Source: Pseudomonas prosekii (GTDB lineage Bacteria > Pseudomonadota > Gammaproteobacteria > Pseudomonadales > Pseudomonadaceae). Taken from it: a stretch of 64,000 nucleotides of DNA. Positions within the stretch are counted from its first letter, which is position 1. Each line of letters opens with the position of its first letter. The translations under genes were made by a program, and so were the position numbers. Below the pieces are notes generated by a model, which saw nothing but the letters and a program-made list of their open reading frames with translations, did not search any database and was not told the origin of the DNA. Shown piece by piece: positions 8,707 to 18,370 of this stretch. The stretch is taken from assembly GCF_900105155.1 (NCBI RefSeq), contig NZ_LT629762.1:1550001-1614000 (forward strand), in the 5' to 3' direction.

Positions 8707-10328
8707 CAGACTTTGAATCGCGAGACGCCACTGCGCAGCCCGACGGCCACCTGGCTCAGTTCGTCGATGGCAAAACTGGCCTGACGCAACGACTCGACGG
8801 TCTGGCTGCTGGCATCGCCCAACTGCACCAGCGCGTGGTTGATTTGCTCGGCGCCGGTGGCCTGCGCCTGCATGCCTTCGTTGACCATCAACACCCGCGG
8901 CGCCAACGCCTGCACCTGATGGATGATCTGCGACAGCTGCTCGCCGACTTGCTGCACTTCCGACATGCCGCGCCGCACTTCTTCGGAGAATTTGTCCATG
9001 CCCATGACCCCGGCCGACACCGCCGACTGAATCTCACGGACCATCTGCTCGATGTCGTAAGTGGCCACGGCGGTCTGGTCCGCCAAACGCCGGACTTCGG
9101 TGGCGACCACGGCAAACCCGCGGCCATATTCGCCAGCCTTTTCGGCCTCGATGGCGGCGTTCAGCGACAACAGATTGGTCTGGTCGGCAACCTTGACGAT
9201 GGTCACCACGACTTGGTTGATGTTGCCGGCCTTCTCGTTGAGGATCGCCAGTTTGGCGTTGACCAGATCCGCTGCGCCCATCACCGAGTGCATGGTCTCT
9301 TCCATGCGCGCCAGCCCTTGCTGCCCGGAGCCGGCGGCCACCGAGGCCTGATCGGCGGCGGTGGAGACTTCGGTCATGGTCCGCACCAGGTCACGCGAGG
9401 TCGCGGCAATTTCCCGCGAGGTCGCGCCGATTTCGGTGGTGGTGGCGGCGGTTTCGGTGGCGGTGGCTTGTTGTTGCTTGGACGTCGCGGCGATTTCGGT
9501 CACCGACGTGGTGACTTGCACCGACGAGCGCTGAGCCTGCGACACCAGCGAGGTGAGCTCGGCCATCATGTCGTTGAAGCCGGTTTCGACGGCGCCGAAC
9601 TCGTCTTTGCGCTCCAGATTGAGGCGACCGCTGAGGTCGCCGGTGCGCATGATTTCGAGGATCTGCACGATGCGATTCATCGGCGCCATGATCGCGCGCA
9701 TCAACAGCAAACCGCAGAAACCGGCGGCCAGCACCGCGACCAGCAGCGAGACGCCCATGCTGACTTTGGCCGCGATCACGGCGTTGTCGATGGCGATGAT
9801 GTCCTGATCGGCGACGGCTTTGTTTTCACGGAGGATGTCGTTGAGCTTCACGCGCCCGGCGGTCCAGGTCGGCGTGAGTTTTTCGTTGAACAACTTGATC
9901 GATTCGACTTCCAGGTTGCGCTGATGCAAGTCGAGCACGGCGGCCAGCAGCGTTTTGTATTCTTCGTGAATCTTTTCGAAAGTGGCGAATTCGACTTTGT
10001 CTTCTTCGGTGGTGACGGTGGTGCGGTAGTTGTCGATCTGCGCCTGCAAGCGCAGTTCGAACGTCTTGAATTCGGCGGCATCCTCGGTGCTGAAGCCCTG
10101 CCCTTCCTTGAGGCCGAGCATTTCCTGAACCCGCAGGTAACTGTCGGACCAGGCGCCCCGGATCATCGAGCTGTAATAGACGCCGGGCAGCGCGTCTTCA
10201 CGGACGCTGGCTTCGCTTTCTTCGATTTTCAACAGCCGCGAATAGGAGACGACGACCATCAGCAACATGATGGCGATAATCACCGCAAAGCTCGCCAAGA
10301 TCCGTTGGCGCAACGTCCAGTTCTTCAC
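8706..10328 (-). CDS. wspA: Methyl-accepting surface-sensing receptor WspA
   Basis: 540 aa from a GTG start at 10328. I prefer this start because GAGGA lies about six bases upstream and translation gives VKNWTLRQRILASF, matching the family length; an ATG eight codons further upstream also exists. N-terminal membrane helix (about 10-33), periplasmic four-helix sensor to about 180, second membrane helix, HAMP domain, then the cytoplasmic MCP coiled coil with methylation helices and the hairpin tip around VADQTNLLSLNAAIEAEKAG. Known to respond to surface contact and to drive WspE. First gene of the seven-gene operon; its promoter should lie between 10329 and 10546. Confidence 0.96.
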   Translation of the reverse strand: MKNWTLRQRILASFAVIIAIMLLMVVVSYSRLLKIEESEASVREDALPGVYYSSMIRGAWSDSYLRVQEMLGLKEGQGFSTEDAAEFKTFELRLQAQIDNYRTTVTTEEDKVEFATFEKIHEEYKTLLAAVLDLHQRNLEVESIKLFNEKLTPTWTAGRVKLNDILRENKAVADQDIIAIDNAVIAAKVSMGVSLLVAVLAAGFCGLLLMRAIMAPMNRIVQILEIMRTGDLSGRLNLERKDEFGAVETGFNDMMAELTSLVSQAQRSSVQVTTSVTEIAATSKQQQATATETAATTTEIGATSREIAATSRDLVRTMTEVSTAADQASVAAGSGQQGLARMEETMHSVMGAADLVNAKLAILNEKAGNINQVVVTIVKVADQTNLLSLNAAIEAEKAGEYGRGFAVVATEVRRLADQTAVATYDIEQMVREIQSAVSAGVMGMDKFSEEVRRGMSEVQQVGEQLSQIIHQVQALAPRVLMVNEGMQAQATGAEQINHALVQLGDASSQTVESLRQASFAIDELSQVAVGLRSGVSRFKV

Positions 10329-10546
10329 AGTAAGTCCTCGGGCCATTTTCAAATTCTGCGGAGTATAGCTGAGCGGGGTGTTTCATTTATAAGACGCACG
10401 CGCGTTGCCGCCGTTTGCTCGCGCAAATCGCCGGGACAGGCTCTGGGATGGGACTTTCCGCTAGATCGGGGGGTATTTGCCAGAGGGGGATTGGCAGAAG
10501 TGGGCCGTGGATTGGCCAGCAGACATGTTGTGCGGCTGAGGACGCT

Positions 10547-10633
10547 TTCGCGGGCAAGCCTCGCTGCCACAGAATCGGTGTCGTGTGCGAGCGACCGACG
10601 CGAACTGTGTAGGAGCGAGGCTTGCCCGCGAAG
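10547..10633. repeat. REP-like inverted repeat doublet (TAGGAGCGAGGCTTGCCCGC family)
   Basis: TTCGCGGGCAAGCCTCGCT at 10547 and the complementary GTAGGAGCGAGGCTTGCCCG ending at 10633 flank about 50 bp. Family members are at 14257 and 35696. It sits near the end of the minus-strand gene 10647-11393. The gap 10329-10646 holds this repeat and the presumed wsp promoter region; I see no gene there. Confidence 0.8.
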
Positions 10634-10646
10634 GCAATTTCAGGTT

Positions 10647-11393
10647 TTACACCGAAGCGGCGCGCACCTGTTTTTCCAGTTCGAGCTTCAACCCCGGCTC
10701 AAGCTTCAATTGCCGCGCGAGTTCGTCGAGGTAGGATTTCTCCATGAAGTTCTCTTCGTCCACCAGCATCACGCTGGCGATGTACATTTCGGCGGCGATT
10801 TCCGGGGTGCTGGCGGCGCGGGCGACGTCGGTCGGGTCCAGCGGTTTGTTCAGCTCGGCGTGCAGCCAGTGCTGCAGTTCCTGATCGTTATCGAGCTTGG
10901 TGAATTCGCCCTCGATCAACGCACGTTCGCGCTCATCGACATGACCATCAGCCTTGGCCGCCGCGACCAGCGCTTTGAGAATCGCCTGGCTGTGTTGCTC
11001 GACCTGCGCGGGCGGCACCCGGTCGACGGTTTGCGGTTCAACCTTCGCTGCAGTGCCCTGCTGCGCCTGCCAGTTGCCGTACGCCTTGTAGGCAATCACG
11101 CCCAACGCCGCGAGGCCGCCGTAGAGCGCGACTTTGCCGCCGGCGTTACGGACCTTTTTGTTGCCCATCAACAGCCCCATCGCGCCCGCTGCCAACGCGC
11201 CGCCGCCTGCGCCCGAGAGCAAACCGCCGAGGCCGCCCGAGCCACCACTGCCGCCGAGCAACCCGCCCAGCGCGCCGCCGACAGAACCGCCAACCGAGCC
11301 GCCAGAAGACTTCTGCGAGTGACCGCCAGCCTTTTTCTGCAACAAGTCCTGGCCGGATTTGAGTAGCTGATCGAGCAATCCACGGGTGTTCAT
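10647..11393 (-). CDS. YebE-like inner-membrane protein (DUF533, TerB-like fold)
   Basis: 248 aa. N-terminal amphipathic segment, a long Gly/Ser-rich stretch (about 30-70) and a hydrophobic Ala/Gly/Leu segment (about 60-110) containing the membrane helix VALYGGLAALGVIAY. The C-terminal part (about 140-245) is acidic and helical, typical of DUF533/TerB-like domains (AAAKADGHVDERERALIEG). Function is not established for the family; E. coli YebE is linked to envelope stress. Stands alone between the wsp operon and a gene-poor stretch. Confidence 0.88.
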   Translation of the reverse strand: MNTRGLLDQLLKSGQDLLQKKAGGHSQKSSGGSVGGSVGGALGGLLGGSGGSGGLGGLLSGAGGGALAAGAMGLLMGNKKVRNAGGKVALYGGLAALGVIAYKAYGNWQAQQGTAAKVEPQTVDRVPPAQVEQHSQAILKALVAAAKADGHVDERERALIEGEFTKLDNDQELQHWLHAELNKPLDPTDVARAASTPEIAAEMYIASVMLVDEENFMEKSYLDELARQLKLEPGLKLELEKQVRAASV

Positions 11394-11475
11394 TTGCTGC
11401 CTCCACGAATTCGGGGTAACCGGATCAATAAGGCAACCAGCCTAGAGCGAAAGTGCCCAACGCCCAGCGGCGAGA

Positions 11476-11748
11476 GTGCTTCCAGATGTTGCTTGGCTGT
11501 TTCATCACCTCCCGGCGCCCGCCCAGCCATTCGACCTGCGCCACTGGCTGAGCAATGAAGTCGTCCCCATGTTGCGCAACTCCAGCGCGTCACCCATGGA
11601 TAACAGACCACGCATGAGCTCGTTGCAATGGGCCGGCATCTCGGTGCCGCTGCTGCACTGGCAGCATCAAGCATGGATCAACTGGCGCGATATGCCCGAC
11701 CTGATGCAGGTGCAGCGACCGTTCAAGATCATGGGTACTTGCAGTTGA
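11476..11748 (+). pseudogene. Unidentified 90-codon ORF, possible decayed gene
   Basis: The frame starts with GTG and encodes Trp/His/Pro-rich sequence (for example LQWAGISVPLLHWQHQAW). It looks more protein-like than the antisense frame, but there is no clear ribosome site and no family I recognise. It lies directly before a strong terminator-like hairpin at 11765-11797, which would suit the 3' end of a real or formerly real plus-strand gene. It could be a remnant of a longer gene. Confidence 0.3.
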
Positions 11749-11764
11749 AGGCAGGGTAAAAATG

Positions 11765-11797
11765 AAAAGGGGCCGACCTTACGGTCCGCCCCTTTTG
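11765..11797 (+). terminator. Hairpin terminator-like sequence
   Basis: AAAAGGGGCCGACC, loop TTAC, GGTCCGCCCCTTTT form a 14-bp stem with one mismatch, flanked by A and T runs, so it could act in either direction. It lies 17 bp after the stop of the uncertain ORF 11476-11748. Confidence 0.7.
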
Positions 11798-11819
11798 GTT
11801 AGTCGAAACACCCTCCTTG

Positions 11820-11950
11820 TAACAGCTGGCGAAGCCTGCGTTCGGCTGCGCAGCAGTCGTAAACCCTGAACGCACGGTCTTCCTGAAGCACCGCGCAGTC
11901 TGATTTCACGACTGCTTCGCAGCCGAACGCAGACTGCGCCAGCTGCTACA
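11820..11950. repeat. REP-like inverted repeat doublet (GTAGCAGCTGGCGAAGCCTG family)
   Basis: Left arm CAGCTGGCGAAGCCTGCGTT followed by the core GGCTGCGCAGCAGTCGT is mirrored by CGACTGCTTCGCAGCCGAAC and a right arm ending in GCCAGCTGCTACAG. A near twin is at 26975-27107. The gap 11394-11996 contains this repeat, a terminator-like hairpin and one doubtful ORF. Confidence 0.8.
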
Positions 11951-11996
11951 GATCGCGTTTTGGCCGCGACATCATGTCACCGCCAATGCCGGCTCC

Positions 11997-12182
11997 TCAA
12001 AACCGCGAAACACTCCTCATCGCATCCACCAGATACCTCATCGCGATCCGATCGCTCTCCGACAACTCCCGATAACGCTCCACCAGTTTCATTTCCTCCG
12101 AATTGAGTCGACGCCTGCGCCGACCGGTGGTCAGGCAAGGGAAGATTCCTAACAGTTCGGTGATGCCTTGTACTTTCGACAT
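11997..12182 (-). CDS. Small conserved-type protein of unknown function (61 aa)
   Basis: 61 aa beginning MSKVQGITELLGIFPCLTTG, with a five-Arg run (GRRRRRL) and a C-terminal helix LSESDRIAMRYLVDAM. The C-terminal motif resembles tails of small Pseudomonas regulators. AAAGGAC lies 8 bp before the ATG, a good ribosome site. It could bind nucleic acid through the basic run, but this is only inference. It is divergent from opgD. Confidence 0.6.
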   Translation of the reverse strand: MSKVQGITELLGIFPCLTTGRRRRRLNSEEMKLVERYRELSESDRIAMRYLVDAMRSVSRF

Positions 12183-12595
12183 GGACGATGTCCTTTTAAT
12201 ACGTCAAAGAAAACTTCAGAAAACCGCATCGCCCTACCACTTTCAGCAGTCACTGGGTGCGCGCTGAACCCACCGGCCTTCAGGGCCGCAACCGGTCATG
12301 TCCATAGAATAGGAATTAAATCGGCGCTGAAAAGGGGTTTTTAGAGTAATTAGTCGAAAAAAGCAGATATGCCCTGTAAATCAGAAAGTGCTGTGGGAAA
12401 TGTTCACTGACATGTCTTGTTTCATTGCCACACTGGCTTGGTGTAACCAATCATTTTTTCTGGGTGACCGAACGGTTTAAGCTATTTGGCATCTGTTTAA
12501 AGTCCGTTGCGTTTGGCCGAAGGCATGTCCGAACCCCTTTTTTTGATCCAGCAGTGCCAGGAACGGCGCGGGATTGTTCACGACAGGTTGTACTT
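12183..12595. other. 413-bp intergenic region upstream of opgD
   Basis: This stretch separates the divergent 61-aa gene and opgD. I see no gene, tRNA or repeat in it. It is less GC-rich than its flanks around 12330-12420 and is the likely place for promoters of both genes. The frame of opgD is open far upstream (from 12425) but without a good start. Confidence 0.5.
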
Positions 12596-14233
12596 ATGCA
12601 CCGCAGGAATTTGCTCAAAGCGTCCATGGCTATCGCTGCCTACACCGGTCTTTCGGCCACTGGCCTGCTCGCCGCACGCGCGTGGGCCGGCAATAGCGCG
12701 ACTGGTGGCGCCGCTGATGGCGACGCTCAGGCGTTCGACTTCGAAGCGCTGAAGATCCAGGCCAAGCAGCTTGCCACCAGTCGTTATCAGGACACAAAGC
12801 AGGTGCTGCCGCCAACGCTGGCGACGATGACGCCGCAAAATTTCAACGCCATTCAGTACGACGGCAAACACTCGCTGTGGAACGACGTCAACGGTCAACT
12901 GGACGTGCAGTTCTTCCATGTCGGCATGGGTTTCAAGCAACCGGTGCGCATGTACAGCGTCGATCCGAAGACGCGTCAGGCCCGTGAAGTGCATTTCCGC
13001 CCGTCGCTGTTCAACTACGAAAAAACCACGGTCGACACCAAGCAACTGGGCGCCGACCTGGGTTTTTCCGGGTTCAAACTGTTCAAGGCACCTGAGCTGG
13101 ACAAGCACGACGTGTTGTCTTTCCTCGGCGCCAGCTACTTCCGCGCGGTCGATGCCTCTGGCCAATATGGCCTCTCGGCGCGCGGCTTGGCGATCGACAC
13201 TTACGCGAAGAAGCGCGAGGAGTTCCCCGACTTCACCAAGTTCTGGTTCGAAACGCCGGACAAGAACAGCACACGGTTTGTGGTCTACGCCCTGCTCGAT
13301 TCGCCGAGCGCTACCGGCGCCTACCGTTTTGATATCGACTGCCAGGCCAGTCAGGTGGTCATGGCCATCGACGCACACATCAATGCCCGTACCGCCATCG
13401 AACAACTGGGCATCGCACCGATGACCAGCATGTTCAGCTGCGGCACCCACGAGCGGCGCATGTGCGACACCATTCACCCGCAAATCCACGACTCTGATCG
13501 CCTGGCGATGTGGCGCGGCAACGGCGAGTGGATCTGCCGTCCGCTGAACAACCCGGCGACCCTGCAATTCAACGCGTTCGCCGACACTGATCCGAAAGGT
13601 TTCGGCCTGGTGCAGACCGATCACGAATTCGCCAGTTACCAGGACACCGTCGATTGGTACAGCAAACGTCCGAGCCTGTGGGTAGAACCTACAACCGCGT
13701 GGGGCGAAGGCTCTATCGATTTGTTGGAAATTCCTACAACCGGCGAGACCCTGGATAACATCGTCGCGTTCTGGACGCCGAAGAAACCGGTGGCTGCCGG
13801 TGACTCGCTGAATTACGGCTACAAGCTCTATTGGAGCGCGTTGCCGCCGGTCAGCACGCCGTTGGCGCGGGTCAACGCGACCCGTTCGGGCATGGGCGGC
13901 TTTGTTGAAGGCTGGGCGCCGGGCGAGCATTACCCGGAAGTCTGGGCGCGGCGTTTTGCCGTGGACTTCACCGGCGGCGGGCTCGATCGCTTGCCGGCCG
14001 GTGCGGGCATTGAGCCGGTAGTGACCTGCTCGAACGGCGAAGTGAAGGATTTCAACGTGCTGGTGCTGGATGACATCAAGGGTTACCGGATCACCTTTGA
14101 CTGGTACCCGACCAATGACAGCGTCGCGCCGGTGGAGCTGCGGTTGTTTATCCGCACCAATGACCGGACGTTGAGCGAGACCTGGTTGTACCAGTACTTC
14201 CCGCCGGCGCCGGAGAAGCGTAAGTACATCTGA
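12596..14233 (+). CDS. opgD: Periplasmic glucan biosynthesis protein OpgD (MdoD)
   Basis: 545 aa from the ATG at 12596. Acts in the periplasm on the backbone of osmoregulated periplasmic glucans. The N-terminus [10 protein letters not shown] followed by a hydrophobic stretch and AARAWA is a twin-arginine signal, as known for OpgD, and this fixes the start although the frame is open further upstream. The rest ([30 protein letters not shown] segments, GMGGFVEGW) is typical of the MdoG/MdoD family. No opgG or opgH is adjacent. Confidence 0.92.
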   Translation: MHRRNLLKASMAIAAYTGLSATGLLAARAWAGNSATGGAADGDAQAFDFEALKIQAKQLATSRYQDTKQVLPPTLATMTPQNFNAIQYDGKHSLWNDVNGQLDVQFFHVGMGFKQPVRMYSVDPKTRQAREVHFRPSLFNYEKTTVDTKQLGADLGFSGFKLFKAPELDKHDVLSFLGASYFRAVDASGQYGLSARGLAIDTYAKKREEFPDFTKFWFETPDKNSTRFVVYALLDSPSATGAYRFDIDCQASQVVMAIDAHINARTAIEQLGIAPMTSMFSCGTHERRMCDTIHPQIHDSDRLAMWRGNGEWICRPLNNPATLQFNAFADTDPKGFGLVQTDHEFASYQDTVDWYSKRPSLWVEPTTAWGEGSIDLLEIPTTGETLDNIVAFWTPKKPVAAGDSLNYGYKLYWSALPPVSTPLARVNATRSGMGGFVEGWAPGEHYPEVWARRFAVDFTGGGLDRLPAGAGIEPVVTCSNGEVKDFNVLVLDDIKGYRITFDWYPTNDSVAPVELRLFIRTNDRTLSETWLYQYFPPAPEKRKYI

Positions 14234-14256
14234 GGTTAAAGGGTCGCTTGCGCGGG

Positions 14257-14355
14257 CCTCTTCGCGGGCAAGCCTCGCTCCTACGGGATTTGTATCGTCC
14301 GCATCATTGGCACATGCCGCAAACTCTGTAGGAGCGAGGCTTGCCCGCGAAGAGG
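14257..14355. repeat. REP-like inverted repeat doublet (TAGGAGCGAGGCTTGCCCGC family)
   Basis: CCTCTTCGCGGGCAAGCCTC (14257) and its complement GAGGCTTGCCCGCGAAGAGG (ending 14355) enclose about 45 bp. It lies 24 bp after opgD, between convergent genes. Confidence 0.8.
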
Positions 14356-14391
14356 ACGGTACAAGCAACAAAAATCCCGACTCAGAAACGC

Positions 14392-14425
14392 AAAAGCCCC
14401 GACCAGAATTGGCCGGGGCTTTTTG
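14392..14425. terminator. Terminator hairpin between opgD and the OYE gene
   Basis: AAAAGCCCCG, a short spacer, CGGGGCTTTTT: a GC stem with A run on one side and T run on the other, so it can end both converging transcripts (opgD plus, oxidoreductase minus). Confidence 0.75.
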
Positions 14426-14440
14426 TTTTCAGCGCCTCAA

Positions 14441-15547
14441 TCAGTCACGCAAATCGGACTCATGAATCGGTTGATCGCGATGCGTAGCGCGCTGATATTG
14501 CGCCGGCCACACCGCTTTGCGCCCACCCAGATCATCATCGGCATGCAGCGCCCAGTAAGGATCGCGCAGCAACTCGCGGGCGAGGAAGATGACGTCGGCC
14601 TGGCAGGTGCGCAGAATGTGCTCAGCCTGCGCCGGCTCGGTAATCATTCCTACGGTGCCCGTGGCGATGCCTGACTCCTTGCGCACCCGCTCAGCGAAGC
14701 GCGTCTGATAACCCGGGCCTGTCGGAATTTCCGCATTCGCTGCGGTGCCGCCGGACGAAACGTCGATCAGGTCCACGCCGAGGTCTTTCAGGCGTCGCGC
14801 CAGTTCCACGGTTTCATCCGGGTTCCAGCCATCTTCCACCCAATCGGTGGCCGACACGCGGACGAACAATGGCAGCTCTTCAGGCCAGACCGCACGCACC
14901 GCTTCGGTGACTTGCAGGACCAGCCGAATGCGATTTTCGAACGAGCCGCCGTACTGGTCGCGCCGCTGATTGCTCAGGGGCGAAAGGAATTGATGCAGCA
15001 GGTAACCGTGAGCGGCGTGGATCTCGACCACTTTGAAACCGGCGGTCAGGGAACGTTTGGCCGCAGCGACAAAGGCCTGAATGACCTCGGCGATCTGCCC
15101 TTCATCGAGTTGGGTCGGGTGCGTGTGTTGCGGGTCGAAAGCAATCGGCGAAGGCCCGACCGGAGTCCAGCCACCGTCCTCCGGTTTGACGCTGCCGTGC
15201 TTGCCGATCCACGGCCGATGGGTGCTGGCCTTGCGCCCGGCGTGCGCCAGTTGAATGCCGGCAATCGCGCCTTGGGCGGCGATGAATCGGGTGATGCGCT
15301 GCAGCGGTTCGATCTGTTCGTCGTTCCACAAACCGAGGTCTTCGGCGGTGATACGGCCATCGGCAGTGACCGCCGTGGCTTCGGTGAATATCAGCCCGGC
15401 GCCGCCAACCGCACGGCTGCCGAGGTGGACCAGGTGCCAGTCGTTGGCCAGGCCATCGACGCTCGAGTATTGGCACATCGGCGACACCGCGATGCGGTTA
15501 TTAAGGGTCAATTGGCGAAGGGTATAGGGTTCAAGCAGCAGACTCAT
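14441..15547 (-). CDS. Old Yellow Enzyme family NADH:flavin oxidoreductase (YqjM-like)
   Basis: 368 aa, FMN-dependent (alpha/beta)8-barrel reductase of activated alkenes. YqjM-class features: SPMCQYS near residue 22 with the redox-tuning Cys, QLAHAGRKAS, the substrate-binding HAAHGYLLHQFLSPLSNQR segment, and DQYGGSFENR. Physiological substrate unknown; xenobiotic or quinone/enone detoxification is typical for the family. Stands alone, with the terminator at 14392-14425 just after its stop. Confidence 0.92.
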   Translation of the reverse strand: MSLLLEPYTLRQLTLNNRIAVSPMCQYSSVDGLANDWHLVHLGSRAVGGAGLIFTEATAVTADGRITAEDLGLWNDEQIEPLQRITRFIAAQGAIAGIQLAHAGRKASTHRPWIGKHGSVKPEDGGWTPVGPSPIAFDPQHTHPTQLDEGQIAEVIQAFVAAAKRSLTAGFKVVEIHAAHGYLLHQFLSPLSNQRRDQYGGSFENRIRLVLQVTEAVRAVWPEELPLFVRVSATDWVEDGWNPDETVELARRLKDLGVDLIDVSSGGTAANAEIPTGPGYQTRFAERVRKESGIATGTVGMITEPAQAEHILRTCQADVIFLARELLRDPYWALHADDDLGGRKAVWPAQYQRATHRDQPIHESDLRD

Positions 15548-15755
15548 GGGGCACCTCTCGGATCAGTGGTCAGGCTCCAGGGTTCTGTTTGAAAAGTCGA
15601 CGAGTGACAGGAAAAAGGCGCAACACCCGCCCCCGCGGGTAAAAAATTCGACGAAACGTCACAAGGCCAATCAAGCAGTGCTTAGAGCCTAGTCGACAAC
15701 GGGGGATGAGCGAGGGTTCAAGAATTGAAACGAGGCAAATTCGGGTTCGCACGAA

Positions 15756-15892
15756 CCTGTGGCGAGGGGGCTTGCCCCCGCTGGGTGGCGAAGCCGGCCC
15801 CATAGCCATTAACCGGCGTTCGCCAGATAAACCGCAGTGACTGGTTTCAGGACTGCTGCGCAGCCCAACGGGGGCAAGCCCCCTCGCCACAC
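15756..15892. repeat. REP-like inverted repeat doublet (GTGGCGAGGG family)
   Basis: CTGTGGCGAGGGGGCTTGCC and, at the other end, GGCAAGCCCCCTCGCCACAC are perfect complements with about 95 bp between them. Each arm also folds on itself (GGGGG-CTTG-CCCCC). The gap 15548-15905 between recJ and the oxidoreductase gene holds this element and no gene that I can support. Confidence 0.85.
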
Positions 15893-15905
15893 AAGCATTG
15901 TGTCT

Positions 15906-17615
15906 CTAGCGCGGTTCGATGTGGGCAATCATCAACTGCACGGTCTCATTGCCGCGAAACTCGTTGAGGTCGAGTTTGTAGGCCAATTCCACCCATTTGA
16001 TCGTCGGGTTCGGCCAAATCTCGCGATCGATCCCGAAGGCAATCCCGTCGAGCTTCACAGAACCGCATTCACTTTTCAGCACCACTTTCAGGTGCCGCTC
16101 ACCGACCACGCGCTGCTCGACCAACTGGAACACCCCGTGAAACAGCGGCTCCGGAAAGTGCTGGCCCCAAGGCCCGGCATGCCGCAGGGCGCGGGCCAGT
16201 TCCAGATGAAATTCCTCGACCGCCAATGTGCCGTCCGACAACAAACGCCCAGTCAGGTCTTCTTCGCGCAATTGCCTACGCACTTCAGCGTCGAATGCCT
16301 CGGCAAACAACGGAAAATTCGCTTCCGGCAAGGTCAGACCGGCCGCCATCGCGTGGCCGCCGTACTTGCTGATCAATGTCGGATGCTGCGCCGCGACCAC
16401 GCTCAAGGCGTCGCGAATATGAAAGCCCTGCACCGAACGCCCCGAGCCCTTGAGCAAACCGTCGCCGGCATCGGCAAAGGCAAACGTCGGGCGGAAATAG
16501 CGTTCTTTCATTCGCGACGCGAGGATGCCGATAACCCCCTGATGCCACTCGGGATCGAACAGGCACAAGCCGAACGGCATCGATTCCACCGGCAAATCCT
16601 TGAGCTGCGCCAGCGCTTCACGCTGCATGCCTTGCTCGATGGATTTGCGGTCCTGATTCATGCTGTCGAGTTGCACTGCCATTTCCCGGGCACTTTGCGC
16701 GTTATCGGTGAGCAGGCATTCGATGCCCAGACTCATGTCGTCCAGGCGCCCCGCCGCGTTCAGGCGTGGGCCGACGATAAAACCGAGGTCGGTAGAGGTG
16801 ATGCGCGCGTGGTCACGTTTGGCCACTTCAAGGATTGCCTTGACCCCCGGACGCGCACGGCCGGCGCGAATCCGCTCCAGGCCTTGATGCACGAGGATGC
16901 GGTTGTTGGCGTCGAGCGGCACCACGTCGGCGACGCTGCCCAGCGCCACCAGATCCAGCAGTTCGCCGATGTTCGGCTGCGGTTTGCTTGCGTACCAGCC
17001 GAGGCTGCGCAGGCGCGCGCGTAACGCCATCAACACATAGAAAATCACCCCGACCCCGGCCAACGCCTTGCTCGGAAACTCGCAACCTGGCTGGTTCGGA
17101 TTAACGATGGCGTCGGCCAGCGGCAGTTCGTCGCCGGGCAAGTGGTGGTCGGTGACCAATACTTTGAGCCCGGCCTTCTTCGCCGCTGCCACGCCTTCGA
17201 CGCTGGAGATGCCGTTGTCCACGGTGATCAGCAATTGCGGGGTGCGGGTCAGTGCGACATCGACGATTTCCGGGGTCAGCCCGTAGCCGTATTCGAAGCG
17301 GTTCGGCACCAGATAATCGACGTGCGCCGCGCCTAGGAGTCGCAGGCCCAGCACGCCAACGGTGCTGGCGGTGGCGCCATCGGCGTCGAAGTCGCCGACG
17401 ATCAAAATCCGCTGGCGCTGCTCAAGCGCGGTCACCAGCAAATCGACTGCGGCATCGATGCCTTTGAGCTGCTGATACGGAATCAGCCGCGCGAGGCTCT
17501 TGTCCAGTTCAGCCTCGTTGAGCACGCCGCGCGCCGCGTACAAGCGGGTCAACAGCGGCGGCAGGTCACCGAGGAATGGCAGGGTGTCGGGCAACAGGCG
17601 AGGTTCGATGCGCAT
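15906..17615 (-). CDS. recJ: Single-stranded-DNA-specific exonuclease RecJ
   Basis: 569 aa. 5'-3' ssDNA exonuclease of RecF-pathway recombination and mismatch repair. DHH phosphoesterase motifs: GDFDADGATAS near residue 75, TVDNGISS, and VTDHHLPG; DHHA1 region GSGRSVQGFHIRDAL and GGHAMAAG; C-terminal OB-like region. Length is typical. A 66-bp gap separates it from yaeQ upstream on the same strand, and the order yaeQ-recJ is conserved in Pseudomonas. Confidence 0.97.
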   Translation of the reverse strand: MRIEPRLLPDTLPFLGDLPPLLTRLYAARGVLNEAELDKSLARLIPYQQLKGIDAAVDLLVTALEQRQRILIVGDFDADGATASTVGVLGLRLLGAAHVDYLVPNRFEYGYGLTPEIVDVALTRTPQLLITVDNGISSVEGVAAAKKAGLKVLVTDHHLPGDELPLADAIVNPNQPGCEFPSKALAGVGVIFYVLMALRARLRSLGWYASKPQPNIGELLDLVALGSVADVVPLDANNRILVHQGLERIRAGRARPGVKAILEVAKRDHARITSTDLGFIVGPRLNAAGRLDDMSLGIECLLTDNAQSAREMAVQLDSMNQDRKSIEQGMQREALAQLKDLPVESMPFGLCLFDPEWHQGVIGILASRMKERYFRPTFAFADAGDGLLKGSGRSVQGFHIRDALSVVAAQHPTLISKYGGHAMAAGLTLPEANFPLFAEAFDAEVRRQLREEDLTGRLLSDGTLAVEEFHLELARALRHAGPWGQHFPEPLFHGVFQLVEQRVVGERHLKVVLKSECGSVKLDGIAFGIDREIWPNPTIKWVELAYKLDLNEFRGNETVQLMIAHIEPR

Positions 17616-17681
17616 GGGGTGACAGGTGCTTCTCTTGGATACGTAGGATAAAACCGGATGACGCGTGCGAACGCTGAATGA

Positions 17682-18224
17682 TCAGCCGCGTTCGCCGCTC
17701 AACCACTGCAACTGGACTTCGTGCTGACCACGGTCATCGGTGACGAAAATCGTCCCTTCGCTGATCATCACGTCCCACTTGATAACGCGGGGCATGTCTT
17801 TGGCCAGGGTTTCGAGGATTTCTTGCGGCACCGCAGCGATGTGTACATTTTTCAGGTTTTTGATCGCCGGGATCACTTTGGTTTCCCAAACGCGCAGGCT
17901 GCCGTAGGCCAGCAGGCTGGTGCGCTCGGTGCGACGCGAGCACCACGTCAGGCGATCGGCGTCTGGCTGGCCGACTTCGATCCAGTGCAGGACGCGGTCA
18001 TCCAGGCTCTTTTCCCACAGGGCGGGTTCATCCACGTCTGACAGACCGCGACCAAACGACAGCTGCTCGTTGTACCAGAAGGCGTAGGCCAGCAGCCGCA
18101 CGGTCATGCGTTCTTCGGTTTCCGAAGGGTGACGGGCGATGGTCTGCTTGACGCTCTCGTAGACGCTGCGGTCGAGGTCGGTGAGGTTCAGTTCAAACTT
18201 GTAGGTCGTGGACGGCTGGGCCAT
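17682..18224 (-). CDS. yaeQ: YaeQ family protein
   Basis: 180 aa from the ATG at 18224 (MAQPSTTYKFELNL); the frame is open further upstream but without family similarity. YaeQ has a PD-(D/E)XK-nuclease-like fold, and the enterobacterial homologue was reported to compensate for RfaH loss, but its role is unsettled. Family signatures seen: LTDLDRSVYESVKQTIARHP, WIEVGQPDADRL and WDVMISEGTIFV. Confidence 0.93.
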   Translation of the reverse strand: MAQPSTTYKFELNLTDLDRSVYESVKQTIARHPSETEERMTVRLLAYAFWYNEQLSFGRGLSDVDEPALWEKSLDDRVLHWIEVGQPDADRLTWCSRRTERTSLLAYGSLRVWETKVIPAIKNLKNVHIAAVPQEILETLAKDMPRVIKWDVMISEGTIFVTDDRGQHEVQLQWLSGERG

Positions 18225-18370
18225 GAACGGGCTTCTTGATACGGGGAAAGGCGGCAAGTCTAACCGATGCAGTAGGCAATCAACGAATTGACCGCCATCA
18301 ACTTCGCGCGACTGACACGCGGCTATGTTAAAACGCTCTATCGTTCGCACTTTGTCCTACAGGATCCCTC

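Noticed and set aside
8835..11366. An 843-codon plus-strand frame opposite wspA and the YebE-like gene
   Set aside because: It spans two real minus-strand genes and their intergenic region, including a REP-like element, and has shadow-type composition.
12425..12595. A 57-codon N-terminal extension of OpgD
   Set aside because: The Tat signal sequence starting at ATG 12596 must be at the N-terminus, so the extension is not translated.
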